A DNA stretch of 64,000 nt from Massilibacteroides vaginae (GTDB lineage: Bacteria; Bacteroidota; Bacteroidia; Bacteroidales; Tannerellaceae): positions 1,415,001 through 1,479,000 of the forward strand of contig NZ_FXDJ01000009.1 of the NCBI RefSeq assembly GCF_900178525.1, read 5' to 3'. The position numbers were made by a program, and so were the translations under genes. The notes below the pieces were generated by a model. The model saw nothing but the letters and a program-made list of their open reading frames with translations, did no database searches and had not been told where the DNA came from. Below are positions 1 to 8,383 of the stretch, piece after piece (within the stretch, counting starts at the first letter, position 1; every line of letters begins with the position of its first letter).

Positions 1-303
1 GCGGCAGCTGAAATTGTTGAAAGGAATGGATTAACGAATGATGATATTGACTGGGTTGTTCCGCATCAGGCAAATTTACGTATTATTGATGCTACGGCGA
101 AACGTCTTGGTGTTCCGGAAGAAAAGGTAATGATTAACATTCAGAAATTTGGAAATACAAGTGCAGGTACTATACCCCTTTGCCTTTGGGAATGGGAAAG
201 TAAACTCAAAAAAGGCGATAATTTAGTACTGGCTGCATTTGGAGCAGGATTTACTTGGGGAGCAATATATCTGAAATGGGGATATGATGGAAAAAAAGCA
301 TAA
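1..303 (+). CDS. fabH: 3-oxoacyl-ACP synthase III, C-terminal part (cut by window start)
   Basis: Reading frame 1 is open from the first base to a TAA at 301-303 and gives about 100 residues that match the end of FabH, the condensing enzyme that starts fatty acid chains from acetyl-CoA and malonyl-ACP. The catalytic His lies in [11 protein letters not shown] and the catalytic Asn in NTSAGTIPL, the two C-terminal members of the Cys-His-Asn triad; the Cys would lie upstream of the window. The final 20 bases overlap the start of era, so the two genes are probably co-transcribed and translationally coupled. Confidence 0.93.
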   Translation, partial: AAAEIVERNGLTNDDIDWVVPHQANLRIIDATAKRLGVPEEKVMINIQKFGNTSAGTIPLCLWEWESKLKKGDNLVLAAFGAGFTWGAIYLKWGYDGKKA

Positions 304-1177
304 GTCTGGTTTTGTAAATATTGTAGGAAATCCGAATGTTGGAAAATCTACGTTAATGAATAAGTTGGTGGGAGAACGTATTTCAATCATCACTTCAAAG
401 GCGCAGACTACACGGCATCGAATATTAGGAATAGTGAATACGCCTGATATGCAGATTGTCTATTCAGATACTCCAGGAATATTACGTCCGAACTATAAGC
501 TTCAAGAGTCCATGCTTAATTTCTCGGAATCCGCCTTAGGCGATGCTGATGTTCTTCTCTATGTAACTGATGTGGTTGAAACTGTTGATAAGAACGAGGA
601 TTTTCTGCGAAAAGTTCAGGCTTTGGATTGTCCGGTGCTTTTATTAATTAATAAAATAGATCAGACGGATCAGAAAAATCTGGAGTCTCTTGTAGCTCAT
701 TGGACAGAACTGTTACCTAAAGCAGAAATTCTTCCTATTGCAGCGTTGTCAAACTTTAATATCGATTATATCAAACGAAGGATAGAGACATTGATGCCTG
801 AGTCTCCGCCTTTCTTTGAGAAAGACGCTTTGACAGATAAGCCTGCCCGTTTCTTTGTGACAGAAATTATCCGGGAAAAAGTGCTACTTTACTATCAGAA
901 GGAAGTTCCTTACTCGGTAGAAGTAGTTGTTGAAGAATTTAAAGAAGAGAAGTCTTTGCTTAGAATCAAAGCTTTGATTGTAGTAGAACGTGATTCCCAA
1001 AAAGGTATTATCATAGGTCATCAAGGGCAAGCGCTGAAGAAAGTGGGTGCCATGGCAAGAAAAGATATTGAGAAATTCTTTGGGAAGAAGGTTTTTTTAG
1101 AAATGTATGTCAAAGTAGAAAAGGATTGGCGTAATCGCGATAATCTTTTAAAAAACTTTGGATACCGAATGGAATAA
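284..1177 (+). CDS. era: GTPase Era
   Basis: Era is a GTPase that binds the 3' end of 16S rRNA and acts late in 30S subunit assembly. The 297-residue protein has the usual length. G1 is GNPNVGKST (residues 15-23), a TTRHR switch I follows, then DTPG (G3) and NKID (G4). The C-terminal KH domain has its GHQG loop at about 245-248. The start overlaps the end of fabH by 20 bases; two ATGs are adjacent (284 and 287) and either could be used. der follows 18 bases downstream, giving a fabH-era-der row. Confidence 0.97.
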   Translation: MMEKKHKSGFVNIVGNPNVGKSTLMNKLVGERISIITSKAQTTRHRILGIVNTPDMQIVYSDTPGILRPNYKLQESMLNFSESALGDADVLLYVTDVVETVDKNEDFLRKVQALDCPVLLLINKIDQTDQKNLESLVAHWTELLPKAEILPIAALSNFNIDYIKRRIETLMPESPPFFEKDALTDKPARFFVTEIIREKVLLYYQKEVPYSVEVVVEEFKEEKSLLRIKALIVVERDSQKGIIIGHQGQALKKVGAMARKDIEKFFGKKVFLEMYVKVEKDWRNRDNLLKNFGYRME

Positions 1178-1195
1178 TATAGTATAAGGAGTTTT

Positions 1196-2506
1196 ATGGG
1201 AAATATAGTAGCGATTGTTGGAAGGCCTAATGTTGGTAAATCCACTTTGTTTAATCGTTTGACACAAACACGTCAGGCGATTGTAAATGAGGAGGCCGGA
1301 ACAACACGTGATCGGCAGTATGGAAAAGTAGAATGGACAGGACGTGAGTTTTCTCTGGTTGATACCGGAGGTTGGGTTGTTAATTCGGAAGATGTATTTG
1401 AAGGAGAAATTAATAAGCAAGTTCAGATTGCGATTGAGGAATCTGATTTGATTCTTTTCGTTGTAGACGTTGTAAATGGTGCTACAGATTTGGATAATGA
1501 AGTTGCATCGATTCTTCGTCGTAGTAACAAACAAATTATTGTTGTTGCAAACAAGGCGGATAACTATGAATTACATCCTCTTGCTGCTGAATTTTATTCT
1601 TTCGGACTGGGTGATCCGTCTTGTATTTCCTCAATTAATGGTTCATACACTGGTGATTTGTTAGATAGGATCATTGAACTTCTTCCCGTAAAAGAGGAGG
1701 AGGAACTGGAAGACTTCCCTCGTATTGCCGTTGTTGGACGACCTAATGCAGGTAAATCCTCCTTAATAAATGCTTTTATTGGAGAAGAAAGACATATTGT
1801 AACGGATATAGCCGGAACAACACGTGATTCGATATACACACACTACAATAAATTTGGACTAAACTTCTATCTGGTGGATACCGCAGGTATTCGTAAAAAA
1901 GGAAAAGTCAACGAAGATTTGGAGTATTATTCCGTAATACGCTCTATCAGGGCGATAGAAAATTCGGATGTATGTGTCCTTATGTTAGATGCGACTCGTG
2001 GTGTAGAAAGTCAGGATCTTAATATATTTTCATTGATACAAAAAAACAGAAAAGGATTAGTTGTTTGTATTAATAAATGGGATTTGGTTGAAGATAAATC
2101 ACAAAAGGCAATCGAAACATTTATCGGTGCAATCCGTAACAGATTAGCTCCGTTTGTGGATTTTCCAATTCTCTTCATTTCCGCACTAACCAAACAGCGT
2201 ATCTTAAAAGTGCTTGAATCAGCGAAGATCGTTGATGAAAACATGAAAAAAAGAATACCAACGGCTAAACTGAACGAGGTTCTACTTCCATTGATTGAAA
2301 GCTACCCTCCTCCCGCTTGGAAAGGGAAGTATATTAAGATTAAATATGTAACACAATTACCTGCAGGAAGAGTACCATCTTTTGTGTTTTTCTGTAACCT
2401 GCCTCAATGGGTGAAAGATCCTTACAAACGATTCTTGGAAAATAAGATCAGAGAGAATTGGAGCTTTTCAGGTACGCATATAAATATATATATACGGGAA
2501 AAATAA
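1196..2506 (+). CDS. der: GTPase Der (EngA), double G-domain ribosome assembly factor
   Basis: Der is a tandem GTPase needed for 50S subunit maturation. At 436 residues it has the normal size. The first P-loop is GRPNVGKST (residues 9-17) and the second GRPNAGKSS (181-189); each domain has its own DTGG/DTAG and NKAD/NKWD motif, and a KH-like domain fills about the last 100 residues. It starts 18 bases after era, and a strong hairpin terminator follows the stop, so the transcription unit ends here. Confidence 0.97.
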   Translation: MGNIVAIVGRPNVGKSTLFNRLTQTRQAIVNEEAGTTRDRQYGKVEWTGREFSLVDTGGWVVNSEDVFEGEINKQVQIAIEESDLILFVVDVVNGATDLDNEVASILRRSNKQIIVVANKADNYELHPLAAEFYSFGLGDPSCISSINGSYTGDLLDRIIELLPVKEEEELEDFPRIAVVGRPNAGKSSLINAFIGEERHIVTDIAGTTRDSIYTHYNKFGLNFYLVDTAGIRKKGKVNEDLEYYSVIRSIRAIENSDVCVLMLDATRGVESQDLNIFSLIQKNRKGLVVCINKWDLVEDKSQKAIETFIGAIRNRLAPFVDFPILFISALTKQRILKVLESAKIVDENMKKRIPTAKLNEVLLPLIESYPPPAWKGKYIKIKYVTQLPAGRVPSFVFFCNLPQWVKDPYKRFLENKIRENWSFSGTHINIYIREK

Positions 2507-2512
2507 ATGAAA

Positions 2513-2540
2513 AGGATTACGGAAACGTAGTCCTTTTTTT
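2513..2540 (+). terminator. Rho-independent terminator after der
   Basis: A 9-bp stem (arms 2513-2521 and 2526-2534, one G-U pair) with a GAAA-type tetraloop is followed by a run of seven Ts. It sits 7 bases after the der stop and ends the fabH-era-der unit. Confidence 0.85.
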
Positions 2541-2607
2541 ATTTTAATCAAATCAGTTTAATCACTATCCTTAGGTAGCACCGCCTTATTTATACTTATT
2601 TTTAGGT

Positions 2608-2639
2608 ATTGTACACTCCTGCACAGCGCCTTATCTTTG
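2608..2639 (+). promoter_or_regulatory. Bacteroidetes-type promoter of the candidate small RNA
   Basis: TATCTTTG at 2632-2639 matches the Bacteroidetes -7 box TAnnTTTG, and ATTG at 2608-2611 lies 20 bases upstream as a partial -33 TTTG. Transcription would start near 2646. No coding frame begins until 2915, which has its own box at 2882-2889. Confidence 0.6.
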
Positions 2640-2645
2640 CTGATG

Positions 2646-2800
2646 TAAAAAGTAACACTATTAGTATAATCGCTATATCAGAACCTTATGCTGATTATGT
2701 AAGCATATAAGATGATTAACACCGTATAAAGAGAAGAGTTATTGGTTACTTCTCTTTGTGAAAAATATAGCCTCCTTGTGAAGGGTGGCTATTTTTTTTT
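2646..2800 (+). ncRNA. Candidate small RNA of about 155 nt between der and the flavin oxidoreductase gene
   Basis: This stretch has a promoter box just upstream, three successive hairpins and an intrinsic terminator. Hairpin 1 pairs 2687-2692 with 2702-2707. Hairpin 2 is a perfect 9-bp stem, 2728-2736 with 2749-2757. Hairpin 3 pairs ATAGCC (2767-2772) with GGCTAT (2787-2792) and runs into nine Ts. AAGTAAC (2650-2656) could also pair with GTTACTT (2745-2751), which would disrupt hairpin 2. The reading frames inside are short and unlike any protein. The family is not recognised; it could be a trans-acting sRNA or a leader that ends early. Confidence 0.5.
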
Positions 2801-2881
2801 GCACTTGAAAACGTAATTCACAAAAAAAGAGAATGTGTGCAATAATATTATAGATCGTGCACATAAAATGAATATGTGTGT

Positions 2882-2889
2882 TATCTTTG
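2882..2889 (+). promoter_or_regulatory. -7 promoter box of the flavin oxidoreductase gene
   Basis: TATCTTTG matches TAnnTTTG and lies 25 bases before the ATG at 2915, giving a very short leader. No clear -33 TTTG is visible at the usual distance. Confidence 0.55.
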
Positions 2890-2914
2890 CTTTCAATTAC
2901 TAAAATATAACTGA

Positions 2915-3997
2915 ATGAAAGCATTAACAATTGGAGATTTAACAGCTCGTATACCAATAATACAGGGTGGTATGGGGGTAGGAATATCTCTTTCTGGATT
3001 AGCCTCAGCCGTAGCCAAAGAAGGGGGTATTGGTGTGATTTCGGCAGCAGGATTAGGTCTTTTATATAAAAAACTCTCTCCTAATTATACCGAAGCCGGA
3101 AACCTCGGACTTATTGAAGAGATACGGAAAACGCGCGACAAAATGCGCGAGACAAGAGGTGTGATAGGTGTGAATATCATGGTCGCTTTATCAGACTTTG
3201 CAGAACTTGTGAAAACGAGCATCTCAGAAAAAGTAGATATCATATTCAGTGGAGCAGGACTTCCGTTGGATTTACCCTCTTTTCTGAAAAAAGATAGTGT
3301 TACAAAACTTGTTCCAATCGTATCAAGTCCTCGCGCGGTACGAATTATCTGCGAAAAGTGGAAAACAAACTACGACTATCTTCCTGATGCCGTAGTGCTG
3401 GAAGGTCCTAAAGCAGGCGGTCACCTTGGTTATAAAGAAAACCAACTGGAAGATGAACGATTCTCTCTGGAAGAACTACTTCCCCAAGTAGTTCATGAAG
3501 TATCTCTTTTTGAACAAAAATACCATAAAAGCATCCCTGTTATTGCTGCCGGTGGTATTTATACCGGAGAAGATATCCTCCGGATTATGGAATTAGGAGC
3601 ATCCGGTGTGCAGCTTGGGTCACGCTTTGTTACCACTACGGAATGCGACGCGTCCGACACCTTCAAGAATAGCTATATTGAGGCGCATGAGGGCGATATT
3701 GAAATAATTAAAAGCCCTGTAGGTATGCCCGGCCGAGCCATTCATAGCTCGTTTCTGGAAAAAGTAAAAGCAGGAGTAAAACAACCCAAAAATTGTCCTT
3801 ACAACTGTATCAAAACCTGCGATATAAGTACAAGTCCTTATTGTATTGTAATGGCGTTGTATAATGCTTGTCGTGGAAATTTCGAAAATGGCTATGCCTT
3901 TGCAGGAACAAACGCATTTAAAGCAAAACGTATAATGACCGTAAAAGAAACTTTTATGGAATTACTGGATGAATGGAAATCATCCATGAAGAAGTAA
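2915..3997 (+). CDS. NAD(P)H-dependent flavin oxidoreductase, nitronate monooxygenase family
   Basis: This 360-residue TIM-barrel flavoenzyme belongs to the 2-nitropropane dioxygenase / nitronate monooxygenase superfamily, which also contains FabK-type enoyl reductases. GGMGVGISLSGLASAVA near the N-terminus, EGPKAGGHLGY in the middle (His at the usual active-site position) and AAGGIYTGEDI with GASGVQLGSRF (phosphate binding of FMN) support this. Residues 294-319 hold five Cys (294, 298, 302, 310, 319), which is not part of the basic fold and might bind a metal or cluster. The gene is a single unit with its own promoter box and terminator. The substrate cannot be told from sequence. Confidence 0.85.
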   Translation: MKALTIGDLTARIPIIQGGMGVGISLSGLASAVAKEGGIGVISAAGLGLLYKKLSPNYTEAGNLGLIEEIRKTRDKMRETRGVIGVNIMVALSDFAELVKTSISEKVDIIFSGAGLPLDLPSFLKKDSVTKLVPIVSSPRAVRIICEKWKTNYDYLPDAVVLEGPKAGGHLGYKENQLEDERFSLEELLPQVVHEVSLFEQKYHKSIPVIAAGGIYTGEDILRIMELGASGVQLGSRFVTTTECDASDTFKNSYIEAHEGDIEIIKSPVGMPGRAIHSSFLEKVKAGVKQPKNCPYNCIKTCDISTSPYCIVMALYNACRGNFENGYAFAGTNAFKAKRIMTVKETFMELLDEWKSSMKK

Positions 3998-4024
3998 GTA
4001 CAGCTACTTACTAAAAAAATTAAA

Positions 4025-4066
4025 GCGCGTAATTCAGGTTTTTAATCTGAATTATGCGTTTTTTTT
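4025..4066 (+). terminator. Rho-independent terminator
   Basis: A long stem pairs CGCGTAATTCAG with CTGAATTATGCG (one G-U pair), followed by eight Ts. It lies 28 bases after the flavin oxidoreductase stop. Confidence 0.85.
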
Positions 4067-4120
4067 GTTGGAAAAACGCCCTTTTTAAACCCTATGAAAA
4101 TCAACGCCTGTAGAGGCCGA

Positions 4121-4205
4121 AAAACATAAAGGTTATTTTTCGAAAAATAAAGGATATATTTTGAAAAATAAAGGATATGTTTTAAAAGATAAAGGATGTG
4201 ATTTT
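4121..4205 (+). repeat. 21-bp-period intergenic repeat, copy 1 (four units)
   Basis: The word ATAAAGG begins at 4126, 4147, 4168 and 4189, exactly 21 bases apart each time (4189 reads GATAAAGG). The first unit continues GGTTATTTTT and the later ones GGATATnTTTT. Similar arrays in the same orientation lie at 14558, 32137 and 46573, and a palindromic relative at 19075. This copy has four units and ends directly beside the 3' end of the minus-strand tRNA-Arg gene. It codes for nothing. Confidence 0.85.
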
Positions 4206-4209
4206 TTTA

Positions 4210-4284
4210 TGGTAGCTCCGAGGGGAATCGAACCCCTATCTAAAGTTTAGGAAACTTCTATTCTATCCGTTGAACTACAGAGCC
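4210..4284 (-). tRNA. tRNA-Arg (CCT anticodon)
   Basis: The minus strand folds as a standard cloverleaf. The acceptor arm begins GGCTCTG, the D arm holds TTCAACGGATA, the anticodon stem GAAGT/ACTTT encloses loop TTCCTAA with anticodon CCT, and the T arm contains GGGGTTCGATTCCCC. A73 is followed by CCA in the genome, so CCA appears to be encoded. It would read AGG codons. The acceptor stem has one G-U pair at the tip, which is acceptable. Confidence 0.95.
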
Positions 4285-4349
4285 GTGTTCGGGTTTGCAA
4301 AAGTAAGACCTTTTCCTTATATGAGCAAACAATCCTGCCGCAAAGTAAT

Positions 4350-5075
4350 TTAGTCGAACAGGCTTTGCATTACTGAAATAGACTTGATTTCAGGGAATTC
4401 CGGTATGTGCAAACGATAATATTCTATGATGCGGTTAATGATGGATACGCGTTCGCGGCGAGAAAAGGTATACAATGACATGTTTTCAAAACTTATGCGG
4501 AAAAGTGTATTGAAGGCTTCGCTCTCTTCGCGATTTAAGAAATGACGGTGTGCCGGAATTGAGCTGACAAATGTACCGTTGAGCATATCAAAATAGCTGT
4601 TTATTCTTTTTCCGTCCGTATTCGGATAAATCCCTAAGTGCACCAGCAGTCGAAGCAGGAAAACGATGTGAAAGTTTGCCACCCCTTCTTCCGCGATTTC
4701 GAATAGTTGAATAGACGAAAAAAGATAATTGAAAAGATGCGGATCGGGCTGGGTGTCTTTTACTGCCCTGAATAAAACCTCGGCAAGGAATAGGGCTATG
4801 ATGTTTTTTACCGGATTGCAATAAATCTCGGTTTGAGGAAAGCACATCCGGGTTTCCTTTATACGATGGAGGTCTCTTTTATTCAGGTGCTCCACGTCCA
4901 TTTCTACAACCGACAAGGGGATGAATAGGGCTTTAGACAGGTTTGTTCTTTTTCCTTTCCTTCGGGGAACGAGAAACGATGCGCGACCAAATGCCTCGGT
5001 GTAAATGTGTGTTATCGAGTATGTGTCGTTGTAGGCTATCGTATGCAATACGATTCCCCGTGTTTTAACTAACAT
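4350..5075 (-). CDS. recO: DNA repair protein RecO
   Basis: RecO helps load RecA on SSB-coated single-stranded DNA with RecR during recombinational repair. The 241-residue product starts MLVKTRGIVLHTIAYND, the typical OB-fold beginning, and continues with PRRKGK and the helical C-terminal half (NIIALFLAEVLFRAVKD). The four-Cys zinc motif of some RecO proteins is absent, as in many Bacteroidota. It lies three bases after the MBL-fold gene on the same strand, so both are probably read from the promoter at 5942. Confidence 0.93.
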   Translation of the reverse strand: MLVKTRGIVLHTIAYNDTYSITHIYTEAFGRASFLVPRRKGKRTNLSKALFIPLSVVEMDVEHLNKRDLHRIKETRMCFPQTEIYCNPVKNIIALFLAEVLFRAVKDTQPDPHLFNYLFSSIQLFEIAEEGVANFHIVFLLRLLVHLGIYPNTDGKRINSYFDMLNGTFVSSIPAHRHFLNREESEAFNTLFRISFENMSLYTFSRRERVSIINRIIEYYRLHIPEFPEIKSISVMQSLFD

Positions 5076-5078
5076 ACT

Positions 5079-5921
5079 CTACCTGTATTTAGAATGGTCA
5101 AAAACTTCATCGGGCTTGAAGAAATTGCCTATTTTTTTTATGGTTGCACAGCGTGTGTAGGCATCATGACAAAAGATAACAACCTGGTTTTCTTTTACGG
5201 CGTAGTCCAACATTCTTATTTTTTCGTCGTAAGATAACATCGGGTTCGTGTCATAGGCCGATATCCAATGTGGAGAAACGCTCGCGGCTAAGGGGACAAC
5301 ATCTCCGGCAAACAAATAGGTATTCTTTTCTCCCCTAATATAAGGAACAAGCTGACCTTTTGAATGCCCGTTGTAGAGCTTTAGCATAATGCCCGGATAA
5401 ATGGATGTGTCGTCTTGTATTAGTTGAACAACGCCTTTTTGGATGGCCAGGTCCAGATTTTCACGCATGAACGAAGCGCTTTCTAATGGATGGGGATGCA
5501 TGAAGCTTTGCAGCTGAGACTCGCTGAGCCAATGTTTGGCGTTTGGAAAAGCAAGCTCTAATGTGCCCGTTTCTTTATTTTTGAGAGTTACGTAGCCGCA
5601 ATGGTCAAAATGCAGATGAGTTAATATTACATCTGTTACATCATTACGGGAAATGCCTCTTTTCTGAAGCTCTTCTGCAAGGTCTGTTAGGCCATAAAAC
5701 TTATAATAACTCAGCAGTTCGAGTTGTTTATCTCCCGCTCCGGTATCGATCAGAATAACCCGTCCGCCGGGAGTTTTTACCAGCACGGTGCGCATAGCCA
5801 AGACGCAGCCGTTTGTATCGTTCGAGGGGTATCTTTTGCTCCAGGAAGTTTTCGGGATAGCCCCGAACATGGCGCCACCATCAGCATAAAAAAAACCAGT
5901 GTCAATTAACTCTATTTCCAT
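5079..5921 (-). CDS. MBL-fold metallo-hydrolase
   Basis: This 280-residue metallo-beta-lactamase-fold protein has THLHFDHCGYV as the HxHxDH zinc motif, GHSKGQLVP carrying the next His ligand, FAGDVVPL with the bridging Asp and CHDAY for the last His. The layout resembles AHL-lactonase/quorum-quenching and AttM-like hydrolases, but those names cover many unrelated activities, so no substrate is assigned. There is no signal peptide, suggesting a cytoplasmic enzyme. It is the first gene of a two-gene unit with recO. Confidence 0.85.
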   Translation of the reverse strand: MEIELIDTGFFYADGGAMFGAIPKTSWSKRYPSNDTNGCVLAMRTVLVKTPGGRVILIDTGAGDKQLELLSYYKFYGLTDLAEELQKRGISRNDVTDVILTHLHFDHCGYVTLKNKETGTLELAFPNAKHWLSESQLQSFMHPHPLESASFMRENLDLAIQKGVVQLIQDDTSIYPGIMLKLYNGHSKGQLVPYIRGEKNTYLFAGDVVPLAASVSPHWISAYDTNPMLSYDEKIRMLDYAVKENQVVIFCHDAYTRCATIKKIGNFFKPDEVFDHSKYR

Positions 5922-5941
5922 TGCGACTGTATGTTATTACC

Positions 5942-5949
5942 CAAAGATA
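5942..5949 (-). promoter_or_regulatory. -7 promoter box for the MBL-hydrolase/recO unit
   Basis: The minus strand reads TATCTTTG here, 20 bases before the ATG of the MBL-fold gene. It is divergent from the promoter at 6006-6035. Confidence 0.5.
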
Positions 5950-6005
5950 CGGAATCTGTAGAAAATATAAAAAATGAGCAGAATTTAAAAATCTGATCGG
6001 GAACT

Positions 6006-6035
6006 TTTGTTATCTCTTTTTTCATCGTATTTTTG
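6006..6035 (+). promoter_or_regulatory. Promoter of the Mur-ligase-like gene
   Basis: TTTG at 6006-6009 and TATTTTTG at 6028-6035 are 18 bases apart, close to the Bacteroidetes -33/-7 consensus. Transcription would start near 6042, so the TTG at 6007 that opens the longest frame lies inside the promoter. The true start must be ATG 6043 or 6052. Confidence 0.65.
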
Positions 6036-6051
6036 TTGCAAAATGGGAATA

Positions 6052-6978
6052 ATGCGAAAGGTTCATTTAGTGTCCGGTACGGAACCATTGTTGTTTGATA
6101 TAACTTTGGCCATCCGTGAGAAAGGATACGAAGTATCTGTTTCCGGAAATAATTTTACTCCGGAGATGATTGATCGTCTGGAACAGTCGGGCTGTACTTT
6201 TTTTGGCGAAGGCTGGTTTCCGGAAAAAATGACAAAAGACATCAACTTCGTTGTCTTAGGCTCAACTGTTGATAAAGACAATCCGGAATTGATAAAGGCT
6301 AAAGAATTAGGTCTTCTTGTTCAATCAATCCCTGAATTTATATATCAGCGAGTGAAAGAGAAAACCCGTGTTGTAGTTGCCGGTACGCGAGGGAAAAAAA
6401 CGATTCTCTCCATGGTCAGCTATGTGCTGTTAAAACAAAAGGTGGTGTTCGACTATGCATTCACAAGTAAAACTTCGGTGTTGCCGGATCAGGTGAAAAT
6501 GAGTTACGAATCACGAATCGCATTAATTGAGGGAGACGAGTTGATAACCTCTGCCCTTGATCCTCGTGTGCGTATGGAGTTTTATCGTCCGCATATCGGA
6601 GTGCTTACAAATATTTTGTGGGAGCCATCTTCAGAATATCAATCGCTGAAAGATTACACGAAGACATACCGTTCATTTATCGCTTCCATAGAACGCGAAG
6701 GCAAACTTATTTATTTTGGTGGTGACCAAACCGTTAGCTCTCTGGCAGAAGAAACAAGAGAAGATATTACCGCAATACCGTATGAACAACATGTGGTTGA
6801 AGAAGAAGACGGAAAAATATATCTTTCCACCCGGTATGGGAAATTTCCGGTAGAGATTCCTGATACCTATTTCCTCGTAAACATGAATGCGGCGCGACTG
6901 ATATGCCGTCAGTTAGGTGTAAAAGACGCCAGTTTTTATCAGGCAATATCTGAATATACCTTATCTTTGCAACCATGA
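6052..6978 (+). CDS. Mur-ligase-family protein of the Mpl type, lacking the C-terminal domain
   Basis: The protein (308 residues from 6052; 311 from 6043) aligns by eye with Mpl, the ligase that attaches recycled L-Ala-gamma-D-Glu-meso-DAP to UDP-MurNAc. It has an N-terminal Rossmann domain (MRKVHLVSGTEP), a central ATPase domain and the short segment NMNAARLICRQLGV found before the third domain. The Mur_ligase_C domain is absent, so it ends at a domain border at about two thirds of Mpl length. The P-loop reads AGTRGKKT where Mur ligases have AGTHGKTT: the Thr that contacts Mg is Lys. It overlaps the next gene by 4 bases (ATGA). A binding or regulatory role, or decay, is as likely as ligase activity. 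Confidence 0.75.
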   Translation: MRKVHLVSGTEPLLFDITLAIREKGYEVSVSGNNFTPEMIDRLEQSGCTFFGEGWFPEKMTKDINFVVLGSTVDKDNPELIKAKELGLLVQSIPEFIYQRVKEKTRVVVAGTRGKKTILSMVSYVLLKQKVVFDYAFTSKTSVLPDQVKMSYESRIALIEGDELITSALDPRVRMEFYRPHIGVLTNILWEPSSEYQSLKDYTKTYRSFIASIEREGKLIYFGGDQTVSSLAEETREDITAIPYEQHVVEEEDGKIYLSTRYGKFPVEIPDTYFLVNMNAARLICRQLGVKDASFYQAISEYTLSLQP

Positions 6979-7523
6979 TTGTTGCAAAGCAAAAAAGAAA
7001 AGAAAATATAGTTGAATATTTATTGTACATGTGGCAGATCGAAGATCTGATACGTGCGAATAACTTCAACTCCGAACTGATCAGTAAAAACATCCTGTCA
7101 AAATACGATCAGCCCGAAAGCGTGAAGAGGGAAATCCTTGTATGGTATGAAGAGTTAATCGAGATGATGAAGCAGGAAGGTGTAACCGAAAAGGGGCATA
7201 TTCAGCTCAACCGAAACATCATTATCACACTTACGGATTTACATCTCCGCCTTTTGAAAACACAGGATGAGATGGTATATGCCGCGGCCTACTACAAAAC
7301 ACTTCCCTATATTGTAGAGTTGAGAACCAAATCCGGATCACAGGAAACTCCCGAGTTGGAAACTTGTTTTACGGCCATATACGGCTTTCTGCTTCTGCGT
7401 ATGCAAGGAAGAGAAATTAGTGCGGAAACAATGGATGGTATCAAACAAATTAGTTCATTCTTAGCTATTTTGGCAGAGAAATACCGTCAGGATATGAACG
7501 GCGAACTCAAACAAACTGATTAA
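6975..7523 (+). CDS. DUF4924 family protein
   Basis: A 182-residue, mostly helical cytoplasmic protein beginning MIVAKQKRKENIVEYLLYMWQ. It resembles the uncharacterised family DUF4924, which in Bacteroidota sits between a Mpl-like gene and rfbD as it does here. Its ATG overlaps the preceding stop (ATGA). A second TATCTTTG box at 6962-6969 lies five bases before the ATG and could give a nearly leaderless transcript. No catalytic motif is visible and no function is assigned. Confidence 0.8.
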   Translation: MIVAKQKRKENIVEYLLYMWQIEDLIRANNFNSELISKNILSKYDQPESVKREILVWYEELIEMMKQEGVTEKGHIQLNRNIIITLTDLHLRLLKTQDEMVYAAAYYKTLPYIVELRTKSGSQETPELETCFTAIYGFLLLRMQGREISAETMDGIKQISSFLAILAEKYRQDMNGELKQTD

Positions 7524-7524
7524 T

Positions 7525-8382
7525 ATGAAACAGGTTCTTGTTACGGGATCAAACGGACAGTTAGGTAATGCGTTGAAGACTTTATCTTCCGGCTATCCTT
7601 CTTTCAGGTTCATCTTCGCCGATATCGACGTGTTGGATTTAACAGACCGGAATGCTGTTTTCTCGTTTGTTGAAACCAATAAAATAGACTATATACTGAA
7701 TTGCGCGGCCTATACCGCTGTAGATAAAGCCGAAGAAGATCAGGCGCTTTGCACATTGGTAAACCATGTGGGGGTTAAAAATATAGGAGAAGCAGCGTCT
7801 CAATTTAAAATAAAGGTGATTCACGTTTCAACCGACTATGTGTTTGACGGAACGAACCACAAGCCCTACGAAGAAACCGATGCAACAAATCCGGTTTCTA
7901 TATACGGGAAAACAAAACTCGCAGGAGAAAAAGCATTGTTCGAGGCATGTCCCGGATCAATCGTTATCCGAACCTCCTGGCTTTATTCAGAATTTGGAAA
8001 CAACTTTGTGAAAACAATGTTAAGACTCGGAAAAGAGCGAGACCAATTGTCAGTTGTCTACGACCAAGTCGGTACACCGACATACGCAGGAGATCTTGCG
8101 CTTGCCATGCTTACAATTCTACAGTCCGGAGAGTTTATACCCGGCATATATCATTATTCAAATGAAGGAGTTTGCAGTTGGTATGATTTTACAATCCGTA
8201 TCCACCAACTCGCCGGCATAGACTGTCGCATATATCCGATCGAAACAAAAGACTATCCAACAAAGGCCATTCGACCGCATTATAGTGTATTGAATAAGAG
8301 AAAGATAAAAAGTACGTATCAAATCTCGATCCCTCACTGGGAGGAGAGTTTAAAAAATGTAATTTTCCAATTAACGAAATAA
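7525..8382 (+). CDS. rfbD: dTDP-4-dehydrorhamnose reductase
   Basis: RfbD/RmlD reduces dTDP-4-keto-L-rhamnose to dTDP-L-rhamnose, the last step of dTDP-rhamnose synthesis. The 285-residue SDR protein has GSNGQLG (NADPH loop, from residue 8), STDYVFDG with the catalytic Thr, and the YGKTK catalytic Tyr/Lys pair. The other rml genes (A, B, C) are not in the window. It starts one base after the DUF4924 stop and is followed one base later by prfC, so the four genes look like one operon. Confidence 0.93.
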   Translation: MKQVLVTGSNGQLGNALKTLSSGYPSFRFIFADIDVLDLTDRNAVFSFVETNKIDYILNCAAYTAVDKAEEDQALCTLVNHVGVKNIGEAASQFKIKVIHVSTDYVFDGTNHKPYEETDATNPVSIYGKTKLAGEKALFEACPGSIVIRTSWLYSEFGNNFVKTMLRLGKERDQLSVVYDQVGTPTYAGDLALAMLTILQSGEFIPGIYHYSNEGVCSWYDFTIRIHQLAGIDCRIYPIETKDYPTKAIRPHYSVLNKRKIKSTYQISIPHWEESLKNVIFQLTK

Positions 8383-8383
8383 G

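Noticed and set aside
4121-4205. CRISPR-like appearance of the 21-bp repeats
   Set aside because: Units are contiguous with no spacers and no cas genes are present.
6007-6051. Extended TTG start of the Mur-ligase-like gene
   Set aside because: It falls within the promoter; ATG 6043/6052 fits the family start.
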